NCBI GenBank assembly: GCA_037179385.1
Contig: CM074195.1
Location: 10,431,787-10,495,786, forward strand
Reading direction: 5' to 3'
DNA length: 64,000 nucleotides
Source: Holothuria scabra
Taxonomy: Eukaryota > Echinodermata > Holothuroidea > Aspidochirotida > Holothuriidae
Shown in pieces: positions 1 through 13,000 of this stretch. A program made the position numbers and the translations under genes. Under the pieces are notes generated by a model that saw only the letters and a list, made by a program, of their open reading frames with translations, was not told the DNA's origin and searched no databases. How positions within the stretch are numbered: the stretch's first letter is position 1; each line of letters starts with the position of its first letter.

Positions 1-154
1 AACCTTCAATATGTAATGTTTAAGTCCTGTAATACCATGAAAGACACTTGCAAGAGAAATAAGAAGAAATTCATGAGATCTGACTGTTGTTTCAAAATAA
101 GTTTTAGCTGACTGCATAAGCCCTTAAAGGTTTTATAATGAGTGAAGTTTTTCT

Positions 155-405
155 GGTTGTATGAGTACAAATGAACATTTTTTTTCTCAGGGTTGTATGA
201 GTACAAATGAACATTTTTTTTCTCAGGGTTGTATGAGTACAAATGAACATTTCTTTCTCATGGTTGTATGAGTACAAATGAACATTTTTTTTCTCATGGT
301 TGTATGAGTACAAATGAACATTTTTTTTCTCAGGGTTGTATGAGTACAAATGAACATTTTTTTTCTCAGGGTTGTATGAGTACAAATGAACATTTTTTTT
401 CTCAG
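155..405. repeat. 36-bp tandem repeat, 7 copies
   Basis: Seven near-identical units begin at 155, 191, 227, 262, 298, 334 and 370, each starting GGTTGTATGAGTAC and ending in a T-run plus CTCAG. The period is 36 bp except one 35-bp step. Because 36 is divisible by three, several frames stay open across it and look like repetitive proteins. There is no sign of coding. It lies in a PLOD intron or upstream of the first PLOD exon seen here. Confidence 0.95.
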
Positions 406-1007
406 GGGATATCTAAGTAATTTGATACATTGGTATCTGTGTATATATCTTTGCTTCATCCAAATGTGGTGGGCGCTAAGATGGGCCTGGTCTCAGGTAC
501 ATAAGTTGAGATACAAATTTTACGTAGGAACACAGGACTTAAAAAATCCTGAATATAAACATGATAAACTGGCATATGAATTTAAAGATGTCACATAATT
601 TTTCCTGATACACTACATGAAATTAAATATACAAACATAATGCTTTATAATTGTATGAAGGCACTTGAGGTAAATGAGTAAAATTCTTTGTATTTTAATT
701 ATTTTAGAACATACCTTATACATTTCTGTAGTCAAGGTTGATTTATACTGCAAATATATTCAACCTCATACTCTAACATAGTCCAACAATGCAGTAAACC
801 ATCTCTGGATAAAAAGGGCTACGGACACTGCTACAGAACACTGGAAGCAAACCAAACCAAACTGCAACACAATATCACCCTTGTAAGATAAAATAAACTG
901 AATTATTTCTTAAACAAGATCATACATTGCCCATTATGTTTTATGACAGGGGTAAATTGTCCGTTTTTTGCTGATGTTTAATGTGCAGCATTCACACTTT
1001 CATGCAG
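406..1007. other. PLOD intron sequence, no feature recognised
   Basis: AT-rich sequence between the tandem repeat and the first recognisable PLOD exon. I looked for the preceding conserved PLOD exon here and found no match, so it most likely lies left of the window. Confidence 0.5.
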
Positions 1008-1071
1008 GATGAATGGAGCATTAAATTGGATCATAGGGCAGAACTTTTTATGAACTTAAATGGAGCTAAAG
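1008..1071 (+). CDS. PLOD: PLOD exon a (end of glycosyltransferase domain)
   Basis: Acceptor CATGCAG, donor G|GTGAGT; 64 bp, ends in phase 1. Encodes [16 protein letters not shown], matching the LDHRxxxFxNLxGA block of animal PLODs. The open frame runs upstream, but the acceptor at 1007 gives the best match to the family. Confidence 0.9.
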
Positions 1072-4000
1072 GTGAGTTCTTTGCTCATTCCTTTCTCTCT
1101 CTGCTGCTACTATTTTACACAGTGGAAGCAGAACTGCCAACTGTACCAATTAATGAAAAACAGTTCCGCTTTTAACATCAAGCTTTTCAGCGTGGTAATT
1201 TTCCAATGTCATGTTCCGATTTTGACTAAAACTGGAATCATGATCATACACATAAAATGTTTTAATTTGTCTCTTGAAATTGTTGGTTTGTTTTGGGGGG
1301 ACTTTTGAAAAGAAAATGGTGTTTATATAAATGTATGCTGATTAAAGTTTAGATTCTGTTGAGTTTCTAAATGTTAAGCTGGTTTTGAACTCTGACGGGT
1401 TGGTAGGCATTGTAGATTTGGCATGGAAATAATCAGCAACTTTTTTAATTTGCATTGTCTACTGAGGGCTCAAAAAATCTTGCAGACCTCCCCTAATCTA
1501 CTTAAAATCCTTTGCTTTGCTTTGCTCCCTGGATCCCACCAGGGGTCCATATGTAGGCCTCTTCATCCTAGCCTTTCGGCCACCAACATGGGTGGTGTTT
1601 CTTTCCTTCATTATGGCAGGGTTGGCAGCTCTGTGAATGTATTTTTTTATTATTCGGGACAAATTAGAAAAGGAGGTTTGTATTAAGTTCTGTTGATACA
1701 TGTCACATGAACTTAGAGAATTGAATGCCATGGTTAAGTGGAAGTTTGCACACTGATGATCTTCTGGAAATTTTGGAGTGATCGTTTAAGTGTAATACAA
1801 TAAGATTTTAGGTAAAAGATTTGACATTACCAAGTACAATTTATGATATACAGTGTGTAGGTAAAGTGCTGGTATAGTGTCACAGTTATTTGTATACACT
1901 GGTAAAGAATGAAGCCTTACTGGATTACGATATATTAAACCCAGCACTCTGAATTGCAATTTTTTATTTTTAGGAATTGCTTTCTTTTGGCAGTTACTAT
2001 CTTTGTGACCAAACGTGAACGTGCAACAAAGCTCTGGTTATGTCACTTCCTCATATTGATAATAAAGTATGAAATTATAAAAGAAAATACAACAAAGGAA
2101 AGGCCCTAAGTGTGAGGCTTTAGTGTCATATGCGTTTGCTATACTTTAAATTTGTATTTTTAAAGTGACAAACAAAATTGCTGTCATTTTGAGAACCAGA
2201 TCTGATTTCAATGGATGTTTTTTTTTAGATTGCATGGAATAAGTACCTGTAATCATAATTGTAAACTTGATGTGAGCTTACCCCTCCTATTAAGTGGCAA
2301 TCGTTTATTTTCACATGGACTTAAAACCAACAAAAAATAATCACAGTCTAACATCCTGATTAGTTATGTACATTGTAGTGGAGACTGCCCAGTCTTGCAT
2401 TTGCGCTGAATTTTGTTTCTCAACAAATTATTCCAGAATTTTCATGCAAAAATAAGGAACACAAAATTAGCATTTTTCCTCTAGCCTGAACTAGCTGATC
2501 AGTGTTGCTATATTCTGGTAAACAATCAATTTAGAAGGGGGAAACAAGGTGCCAAAACAACAGGTAATTTTTCCATGTAAAATATGATTGCCACTTTAGG
2601 TAAATAAAAGATTTTATTTCTTATACTTGTAGTTTTACTCCTTGTGCAACAAGATAAGTTGGCTTTGTTTTTTATTTTCTTTGAAGATGATGTGAAATTG
2701 CTGTTTGAGGGGGCCAACAGTATGCTTCAGAATGTTAGATATCAAACTGTCCCCACCATCATACATGGTAATGGACCCTCTAAGGTAAGACCACCTACTG
2801 CCCCTCGATTGAGCACAACCTATTGAGGCATTAGTGATATGTTGCTGAAAATCATTGTCACAGAAACTGTTGGTTATTCATGATTCCAAAAATTATGAGG
2901 TTGTTTTATAAAATTATTCCACTCAAAACCTACCAGGAAAATGGTTATTTGGAAGGGATAGTCATTTTCTGGACTAAGGAAAAGTTTATTTAGATTACTG
3001 TTGTTAATTGGATTTATGATGTGACTGAACCACTACAGGATCCGTACAGTGTGGAAATCCTAAAATTGTCAGGGAAAACTGAAACATGAATTTTCTTGGA
3101 AAGTTTGGGAAAATAAGCCCTTTTTCAAAAAGACACGTGAACTCAAAAAAATTTTAAAGGGCAAATCCTCTCATCCCATACTTCAATTTTGGTATGGGTA
3201 TACCAAAATTCTCAATTGGCTCAGCTCTTTGATTGACAGCTAATTCAAACAAATACAGATTACTAAATCTTATGTTACACAGGCTGAACTGTAGTGTTGT
3301 GAATAAACACATTGAACTTTTCTCTACTCACCCTCAAACAATAAACTGAGATTGTTTGAAGATGAGGATGAATTTCAGACCAATATAGGGGGGCGGGTTT
3401 GGGGCTTAAGTAAGAAGGTTCGGAGAATTGGTACTATCTGGGTGAGAAAATTGGGCCTTTAAGAAGCAAACTTATTGTTCCAATTTTCTCAATGTTCAAA
3501 AGGCATTTTGTTAAAGAAGATGGCAGTATGGGATCTGACTGTTTTGAAAGGCCTGAGAAATATTGGTAAAGGTCCTTGAAAAGTTACATAATTTTGTCAT
3601 TTTGATGTATGAATGCTGACTGGCGTTATTAAACAAAGTGATTTTTTGATGTATTTTGTTTTATTAAAGTTGGAAAAGGGATTATGTACTTGTCAAAAAA
3701 TTTTTATCTTGGCACCAAATATTGCACATAATGACACTGCCTGCTCTTGGAATATTGATTCAACAAAATTGTCATGGATTTTCTGTGATTTTTTTTTAAA
3801 TAAACTAACAAAACATGTAAAAGTTCATACTTTTTTTTTTCTTCATAAAATGTTAATTACAATTCAAATAGTTAAGGCCTTTTGAATGTAATTTGAGTCA
3901 TGCATAATGTTGTATTCAGGACATGATATCTTCAGTATGTTTGGTGATCATTTTGAGCAATCGTGGCTATTGAATATGAAAACAAGGTTTTGAGTGCTGC

Positions 4001-7000
4001 ATTTACATTAAGGCAAGATGTCATTTTAATGATTATAAAAACCATAATAGCCTTATTCTCATGTCCTTAAAGGGCCAAACCTCTCACCCCAAACTACAAT
4101 TTTGGTACCCAGGTACCGAAATTCTCAATTGGCTCAGCTCTTTGATTGACAGCTAATTCAAACAATGCAGAGTGCCAAAGCCTATATTACACAGCATAAA
4201 CAGTACTGAGAGTGTTTTGATTATATAAATTGAGTTTTTCTATGCTCACCCTGAAGCAATAAACTGAGATTGTGTCTAGATGAGGATGAATTACAGGCAA
4301 TTGTGGGAGGGGCTTCAGTAAGAAGGTTAGGAGAATTTTTACTGTTTGGGGTGAGAGAACTGGGTCTTTAATGTGACTGAAATTCTGCCAAAATTACGCA
4401 CAAGTGCGTGAGTCTATTTTCAGTAGGAATAATGCAATTAAAAGCAAGGCTTATTTATTTTACTGTCTGCAAGCATAGGTGCTTGAGAGTAGCATATTTT
4501 AGTTATGTACACTTAATCTCCTCAGATCTTTCTGAATAAACTCGGTAACTATTTGGCCAATTACTGGACCAGAGCTAAAGGCTGCCTGGCTTGTGGTGAG
4601 GGCAGGACTGATTTACGGTCTGTCCAGGTATGTTGATTCGCTATCAATTTTACGTGTGTAATCTCTGTCTCTTTTCTGGTATTGTTGACTGCTTAGCATT
4701 TGTTTGATACAGTTCTTGGGCAACTTTTTTTCAGGACAGCTCCATCCTTGACAGCTCCCCTAAAAGGGAAAATTTCCATCCAAAAATTCCCTCTTTGTAC
4801 ACTTTCAAATTTTCTTGCAAGGGTAGTAAGTTTTCTTGTGGAATTTTCAAGTTTGAAATTTTCTGAAAAGGGACTTGTTGAAGGAAGAAGTGTCTGGAGG
4901 GAATGTGGGGGTGGGAAGATTGGGGTGTGCATGGATTGCAACTGAACAGGGAGGGGGAATTTTTGTCTGATCTCAGTATCCTGGATCCTGTTGTACATGT
5001 GTACTGCCCATGCTTGTGCTGGGCAGAGTGGTTAGTCCAGGACATTTTCTGTCCTTTATCACTTCAGGGTGTTAGATATGTTCAGTATTTTCACACAAAA
5101 ATGACAATAACCGGGTAGCTTGGATTTTAACCACATCAGTTTCTTAGGGGCTGGTGTGTGTTGGGGGGGGGGGATAGGTTGCAGTCTATGGTATGTCCAA
5201 ACCAAAGAAACAAAATTTGGACCTGATGACTTGTTCCAATCTAGTTAAGAAGTGAACAAAGAGAATAAGCAGTAAAAGTGAAAAACATGATAATGATAAT
5301 AATAACAACTAATTATCATCATCTTCACAACCAAGAAAGGTTGTGAAGGTGATGATGATCATGATGATCATAATCAATACAATCTTGACAATCATGATGA
5401 TGATGATGGTGATGATGGTGGTGATGGTGATAATGATGATGATGATCATGATAATGATCATAATGATGATCATGGTGATGATGATCATGCTGATAATCAT
5501 GATGATGGTCATGATCATGATGATCACCATGATCATGATGATCACCATGATCATGATGATCATGAAGAAGAATGTAGATCTCTAAAATGTGACTGGAAAG
5601 ATGAAGACAAAACTTTCTAAAGTGCTTTAAAGGGCAGAAGCAGTGGCCCCAGACTTATTTCAAAACAACCGTTAAATCCCATGAATTTCCTCCAAGTACT
5701 CTTTCAACCATCTTTCATGTTTCAAGATGTCAAAAACATTTGATCTTTAGGATAGATCAAACAGTGAATTCTTGTTAATTTTAAAAATTAGCCAGAAAAT
5801 TATTGTTGCATGCCATCTAAGAAATATCATAGTCTGAGTACAGTCCGTACTTAACCCCTTTGCCATGCATGATTCACTGCAAAATCATAATTTAATGCTG
5901 TATACATATGGCTTTGCAGTGAAAACAGCGCACTGCTACACCCTTGAGCAGCTCCTTTTATGCACATAGTGTGTTATTGTGTTGTGGACACTGAATAGGC
6001 TTGAAGAGCACAATGGGAGATAATTTTATATTTGTGCACCCTCTTTGGCCTATAGTGAAAGTCAATTTGGTGACTTCCAAAAATTAACTATTTGCAGAAC
6101 TAATACATTTGAATTGCATATATATATTGTATATATGTAGTATTTGGTTCAGTATGGTGGGATGGACTCCTTTCCTTAGTGCAAGGGTTAAATTGGAATT
6201 GGAGTGACTGCGTGTTCCCTTTGAGACCAATTGTAGTATTAACTTGATATTAGCATCGTGATACCAAATAAATCTTTTTTAATGAATACTTACAAATGGT
6301 GCAAAAATCAGACTATTTTTTCAGGTTTTTGCTAACAGTAAAAGAAATCATATAACTTTATAATTTGCTTGCGTTTTACCAGCTGCATAATATGAATATG
6401 ATAACGTCCTATTTTCCCTACAATAGGAGAAGGACTATCCAACTGTCATGGTTGCCTTGTTTATAGAACACAACTCTCCTTTTATCGATGACTATTTTAA
6501 CAGCATTGAAGATCTGGAGTATCCTAAGGACAAAATGCATCTGTTTATTCATGTTAATGTGAGTATGTGGGGTATGGCTTATTGCAACTTAAATTTGAGT
6601 GTATCCGCATGTTCTATACACACATGGTCTATACAAACAACATGTCAGAAACTTGACAATATTTTGTGTATGTATATATCTATGAATCTGAACAGCTACT
6701 GAAGTCAGCTATTAGTCTGGGCCATCGGTATTAAGTCTTCCTAATTTTATTGTCTACAAGCTGTTCCTAGGCCTCATTTTGGGTGAAGTGTAGGGAATCC
6801 AAAGATTTTTAAGGTTTTACATTTACTATAAATGATACAGGTAAGCAAAAAATATGAAAGGTTGAAACTGATGGACCCCAGTTACATCTGACTAAATCAG
6901 ACCATCTTTTGAATGTTCAGATTTGTCTATAGCCCTGAGCATATCATGTGACATGAAAATTATGCTCTCTTTTTTGGAGAGAAATGCTCATCCTGTTCAA

Positions 7001-10000
7001 GGTAAATATAATAAAATGCAGAAAATGCAGAATAATAATAATTGTATAATTATCCTGAAGCAATAAACTGTGATTGTGTTTAGGATGGGGATGAATTTTA
7101 GGCAGTTGTGGAAGGGGATTGCACAGACCCACCCATTGCTGGACTATGCCACTGAAAAGGGGAAAACCCCTTCTAGGGACTTAAAAAGCCAAAGGGATGG
7201 GACATACTTAACTTCATTAAAGCAGTAACTAATAGAGACTTTACAAGGTTGTTTTGAGTAACATACCTTTTCAGTTTCATTAAGTTTAGCTGATGCAATT
7301 TCATGTTCACAGTATATTTATTTGAACCACTGTTTGTCTGAATTGCAAAAGAACTTTTTTTAAGAGTAAAAAATAAATAAAAAAAAAACAACAATTTTTT
7401 GTTGCCTTAAATTAAAGGTGATGTTGCACTATCGTCATGCCAAGGATTTTGCAGCCAAATGGGAGAGTGACTATATCACGACCAAGGTTGTCATTCCAGC
7501 AAGCAAAAGGAGTGAAGCCCAAGCTCGCGATGATGCCTTGTAAGTTGATATCAGTTTATAAACGAGGTATAGATTGCTCCCTCCCGATAAGTTTTAGAAA
7601 TTTGCTATTGTTGATGAATCTGTATGGCACCTGAAGAAAGGGACAGGTTAGTTGTTTCTTAATTGGACAAAGTTGAATGATACACCAACACCAATGTATT
7701 ATATACCGCCAACTAAATACCATTTCGAGTATGATACAAGTTCAAGCTTAGTTTCAAATACAGTTCAGACATGGTTCAAGTTCTTCTCTTTAGTGCCCTT
7801 TTATGACAGACAAGAAAATGATGGGCATTTTCTACAACTCCTAGCTCACATGTGGGAGGGAGGGACAGAAATCAGAAAGTATTTCATATTCTGGTTTCTT
7901 ATCATCAATTGCTTGCTTGTCAACTTTTGAACATGTGTGCAAATTGAAAGAAATTTAGCAATAAATTTCAAATTTTAAAACTCTTCCCCTCCTTATGACA
8001 ATTTTTGGTCCAAAATGCAAAAACCAACAATGGAGGGTTTCTCTTTTACAGAGTCTTATGGGAGATGGAGGGGGAGGAACCAAATCATGTCTCCTCTACG
8101 TACACCTGTAATGCTCTTGTTTGGTTGTTTTACTCACAGGGGGATATTTTCATTGTAAACATCAGACAAGATTAACCTTTACTGATAAATTTAGTATGTT
8201 AGAGTATATTAGCCAAAACAATTTCCTTTAAGGGTTATAAACATTTTAAACCACTTTTGTGCTCATTCTTGGTATAATTTTATTGCTAAAGTTCTGAAAT
8301 TTGATTTTTACCCCACAGGGAACTAATGAATCAGCTGGAATGTGATTTCATGTTTACAGTGGACTCAAATGTTAGGTTGAATAATCCAGAAATACTTAAA
8401 CTGTTGATTGAACAAAATAGGTGAGTACAAATTGTTTGTATACTGTCTGAAGGGTGTGTTATTGGAGGCTGGGGTCTGATCCCCAGAAGGAATTCACCAA
8501 AGGCTTTAAAAATAGAACCTACTGTTTGTGATGTTCAACATTAACAAAAGAGTTGGGAACCAATCCAGTGACCAACAACTCGAGTTAGGTAGATGAGATT
8601 AAACAATACACCCAACATGAATGAGCAATATAGCTTAAATTAGATAAAAAGTTTAAATAAGGTTTCAAATATGAGTCAAGGTAAAATTCTGTTTCAAAGA
8701 CAGTTCAGGTATGGTGCAAGTCCTTCTCTTCAGTTGCTTCTTATGACACACTACTGTGGGCATATTCTACAACCACAAGCTGACCAATTGTGTGGTCCAG
8801 TGGGTCAGAACATCCGACTTGCAGTCGGGAGGTTGGGAGTTTGAGTCTTAGCCTGGTCGTACTGAAGACTTAAAAAATGGAATGTACTGCCATTGTGTTT
8901 GGCGCTCATCATAAGCAATGGAGCAGGAAAAACAAACCAGTCAGCCACAACTAGAAAAAAAGTTGTGGCCTGCTAGAGTTGAACCAGTTGGTTTGAAACT
9001 GGGCAGTAAAACTCTAACTACAACCACAAGCCCGGAGGGGTAACCAAGAATTGGAGGGAACGCAGTGGGTAAAGCTAGGTTGAACCAAAAGGCCAGAATT
9101 TTAGGCATAGAATTCAAACAAACCAACAAAACCTGCATGATTTATGTATTCCTTGATCTTGTGTGGTGTCATTTCAGAGGCAAAGCATTGAAGCATGCTG
9201 CTTGGAGGATGTAGATTTTTCAAGCCCTTGCAGTAGATTTATTTGCTTTCTGAAACAAATAAGGTGTGTGTAGGTGTTAGTTGCAGTAATACACACGTGC
9301 TTCCATTTGGGCTCATTTTCTGTTCTGTGATATCATAAGGAATTTGCATTGATATGCTTCTTAGAACCCACAGTCAGTTGTAGACAAAGAGAAATGGTAC
9401 AGGCAAGGAAGGGTTCATTGATTGGGTACCCCACAGCTCATTTTACTCCAAGTTTTTTTTAAACAAGAAGAGGACAGTTGAAGTGTGAAAGCGTTACAAG
9501 TTCCTTCTTTTAGGAAATGCCAGTTGGTACCGAAAAAATGAAAGACCTTCCACTTTGCTAAGCCATATTCCCTCAAATAACAGTCATTATACTGAGCAAT
9601 ACTGTGCTTTAATCGATGTTTTACAGATCCATATCACAGGTGTTGTGATAATTACAGTGTCAAAAGAATTGTGGATTTTGATTCTTTAGTTTTGGAGAGT
9701 GTGTACTTTGGGCTTCATTTACTAGTTTTTCCCCCTATTTCATTTTATGGCAGTGACAAAGTAAACTGCCTTGGTGTGAGGGGGCAGGAGACATTTAGGA
9801 ACGGGAATACAATTTCGCAAGATCAGTCTCTGTTTCAAGTGTGGATTCATCTCTCTCTGTGTACCTGTCTTTTCATCAAATTGTTTTTTTTACTATTACT
9901 CTCTGTTTTTCTTTTAGACCTGTCATTGCACCATTGGTCAACATCCCAGACAAATTGTGGAGCAATTTTTGGGGTGAAATTAATGCTGACGGATTTTATG

Positions 10001-13000
10001 CAAGATCAGATGATTACATCGATATCTTGAAAGGAAATAGAAAGTAAGTAAGAAATTGTTACCATTTAGCCATCAAGGAGGGAGTATGGATAAAATAAGA
10101 CCATAGTGTTACACTGTATTATTTGTGATGAAATATACTGAAAGACTTCAAAAATGGAACCTGCTGTCATTGTGCTTGGTACTCGGCATAAGCAATGGAA
10201 TAAGAAAAGCAAGCCAGTGAGCCACAAAGGCTATGGTCAGCCAGACTTAAACCAGTTGGTTAGAAACTGAGTCAAAAAACGTCATCTAACTAACCAACTG
10301 AAAGATGCTACATACCGCAAAGCTGAAAGCATTACATGGTAGCCAAATATTGATGTTTCCAAAGCTGATGTTATTACTTTCAGATAAGTCAGTTCTCTGT
10401 GTAATCCTGTGCCGCTAGAATTCTATGGCAGATTTTTGCCCCAAATTACCCTTCAAAGAGGCCTTTTATTGCATGCATGAGTTTCAAACCATGTCTGTGT
10501 TAAAAGCTGTTATTAGGGGATGATGTTTAGTTCTAATAATTGTGCATCTCTGCAGTACAACAACAAATCCTCTGAACTTTACTGATCTAATTATGGCTGA
10601 ACAGGAAGCTAACTGATAGATTCTTTATTGACCTTGTGTACATGATGTCACAGAGTGGAAAGTACGCCCTCCCTTGGGGGCAAAACAAACCAAAACAGAC
10701 AAATGCAGACATCTGATTTGTCAGTAAGTCAAATACACGCATAGTCTGCTACATGCGCAGGGCAAATTCTCATGCTTGTGGCGATGTGTCCCATTGTTCT
10801 GCTCAATGGATGACGTCAGTATGTCGTCAGTGCACAATGTCTATTGGCGATCTGTTTACTAAAACTGAAGCAGCACCCTGGCTTATTTTCACAGAACCCT
10901 AAACCAGGGGAACAGCACAAAACTTTTTGGTTACAAATCATAACCAGAAGTTTAGTATGAATTTTAGTTTCATTGGAATTGTGACTCCTGGGAAATGTTT
11001 CAATATTGTAACAATTAGATTTGTGACAATTGTAAAATTTTGAAATCATTTCTTTGCAGGGGTATTTGGAACGTACCATTTGTGTCAAGTGTGTATCTGG
11101 TCATGGGAAAACGAGTCAGACCACCAAATACTCCTTCCTTCGTTTCTCCAGTTGGTAATGATGCTGATATGACATTCTGTGCGCACCTTAGAGATATGGT
11201 AATGTAATTTTGAAACAATATTTAAAATGAGAGTAGACCTACTTATTGAATATAAAGCTATTATGAGCATGACAAATTTTAAAATACAGATGGCAAGCAT
11301 GAAGTCATGTCCACACTATGTCCCTCAAGGGGGGCAACTTCCCTTGGGACAAAATTATTCAGATGTGCTGCAAATTATGGAATTTTTTTTGCAACCTAAA
11401 TCAGTGCAGTGCTTAGGTGTTTTGTTATCAGTTGATCTGAACAGAAAGACCACAAATGCATGTGCAGATATAAACTTAGAACTTGTCTATCGGTAGAAAA
11501 GCTTGGGACTGGTAGGTTATGCTGTTATATTTTTTACAGCACCTAGATTTTCTTGCTTTTCAATGACAGGAAAGTCCATATTTTAGACCATCTGTATTTT
11601 CATGTTTATATTTTTAGGAGTCCATGCCTTTTGAAGATGTGAAAATACATTTCTATGAAAACTTTCTCATGTTTTGAAAACAGGGCATTTTTATGTATGT
11701 CATGAATATTTATGAGGCTGGCCGTATCTTGCATATGGATGATGTGCAGACTACCCACCTTCATAATGATATGTGGCAGATGACCAACAATGCCAAGGTA
11801 ATGTAAAGGGTCATTATATTTAAGAACTTTTTTCTTGTGTTTCATTGCTAGTTTGTTAGATTTTTTAGATGGAGTTTCTCGGCCCAGTTTGCAACCTATT
11901 GGTTCATTCAAGTCGAGCCTGCCACAGCCTCTTTTCTAATCGTGGTTCACTAGCTTCTTTTTCCTACTCCATTGCTTATGCTGAGCACCAAGCACAATGG
12001 CAGTATGTTCCGTTTTTAAAGTCTTGGGTATGGCTTGGCCAGGACTTGAGCTCCCAACCTCTGACTGCAAGTCTGATGCTCTAACCATTGGACCATAGAG
12101 TCAGCTGGTGTTTCACTGCAACACACTGTGAACTTCATTGCGTTTGAATGCAATCATCTTTTGCATGAAATCACTATGAAAAGTGCAATTCTTGCACACC
12201 CAGAAATATTATGGGAACGGACATAAATGTATCAAAGTTTGATAAAACAGCTGACATGCTACACTCCCTAATTTCCGGAGGAGTTTGATTTGTAGCACAC
12301 CTGCAGAATCTAAGGCTGTAGGCCTGCAGTAATAAAGTTTGGTATCATTAATGTCAGGGTTTTCCCTGGGCGTTTTGAACGTCGCGGCCCACCACGTTCA
12401 AGCTTCAAAACCAAGGAGGCCGCGACGTTCAAAAAACGGCCGCGATGTTCAAAATTGCTGCCAGCTAGCCTCCATAATTTTTCTTCTTTCTGTCAACGAC
12501 TGCTTTTGTTGTTAATACAATAAACGACAAAATCATTGACTTATTTGTAAAACTGCAACTAACTTTTTTAATTTCCATGCACATACCACTGAATGCGAGT
12601 CGGAGCTCTGTATGTATATCCCATAGGGCCTACTATTGAACGAGTAACAACACAGTATTATTATAATTAACTAGCCTGCACTTGCCGTCGTAGGCTTGTA
12701 TCAGGAAAATGTTTTGCTCACTCCGGAGCACAGCAGCTATGTGGCATAACACCCCTTGCATGACCAAAACACATGCGCCCGCCTTTGGCAGGCTAGAGGC
12801 GGGGCTAATGTCTCAGAATTGCGAAATTATCAATCAAACGAACGAACCATGTCATTGTATCTTCACGATGTAATCCCACATATTTCCTGTTACTTGGTTC
12901 TTAAAACATACGACACGATTGTTTTGCCCGGCTACAACCAAAGTTTGGGAAATTCGATCGTAGCAAAAATGCAATGGGAGTATTAGAATTCTATGCGAAG

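Noticed and set aside
155..405. CRISPR-like array of 36-bp repeats
   Set aside because: Units are contiguous with no spacers, in an animal intron.
6..459. Three overlapping minus-strand frames encoding a 12-residue repeated peptide
   Set aside because: They are the three frames of one 36-bp tandem repeat; non-coding repeat explains them all.
481..600. Upstream PLOD exon near a GTACAT donor-like site
   Set aside because: None of the three frames matches the PLOD segment expected before the 1008 exon.
4693..5118. Several frames of 70-104 codons on both strands between PLOD exons c and d
   Set aside because: No domain, no splice signals, overlapping on both strands; probably a decayed repeat within an intron.
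5309..5585. Met/Ile-rich frames on both strands
   Set aside because: Translation of a GAT/ATC microsatellite whose complement has the same composition.
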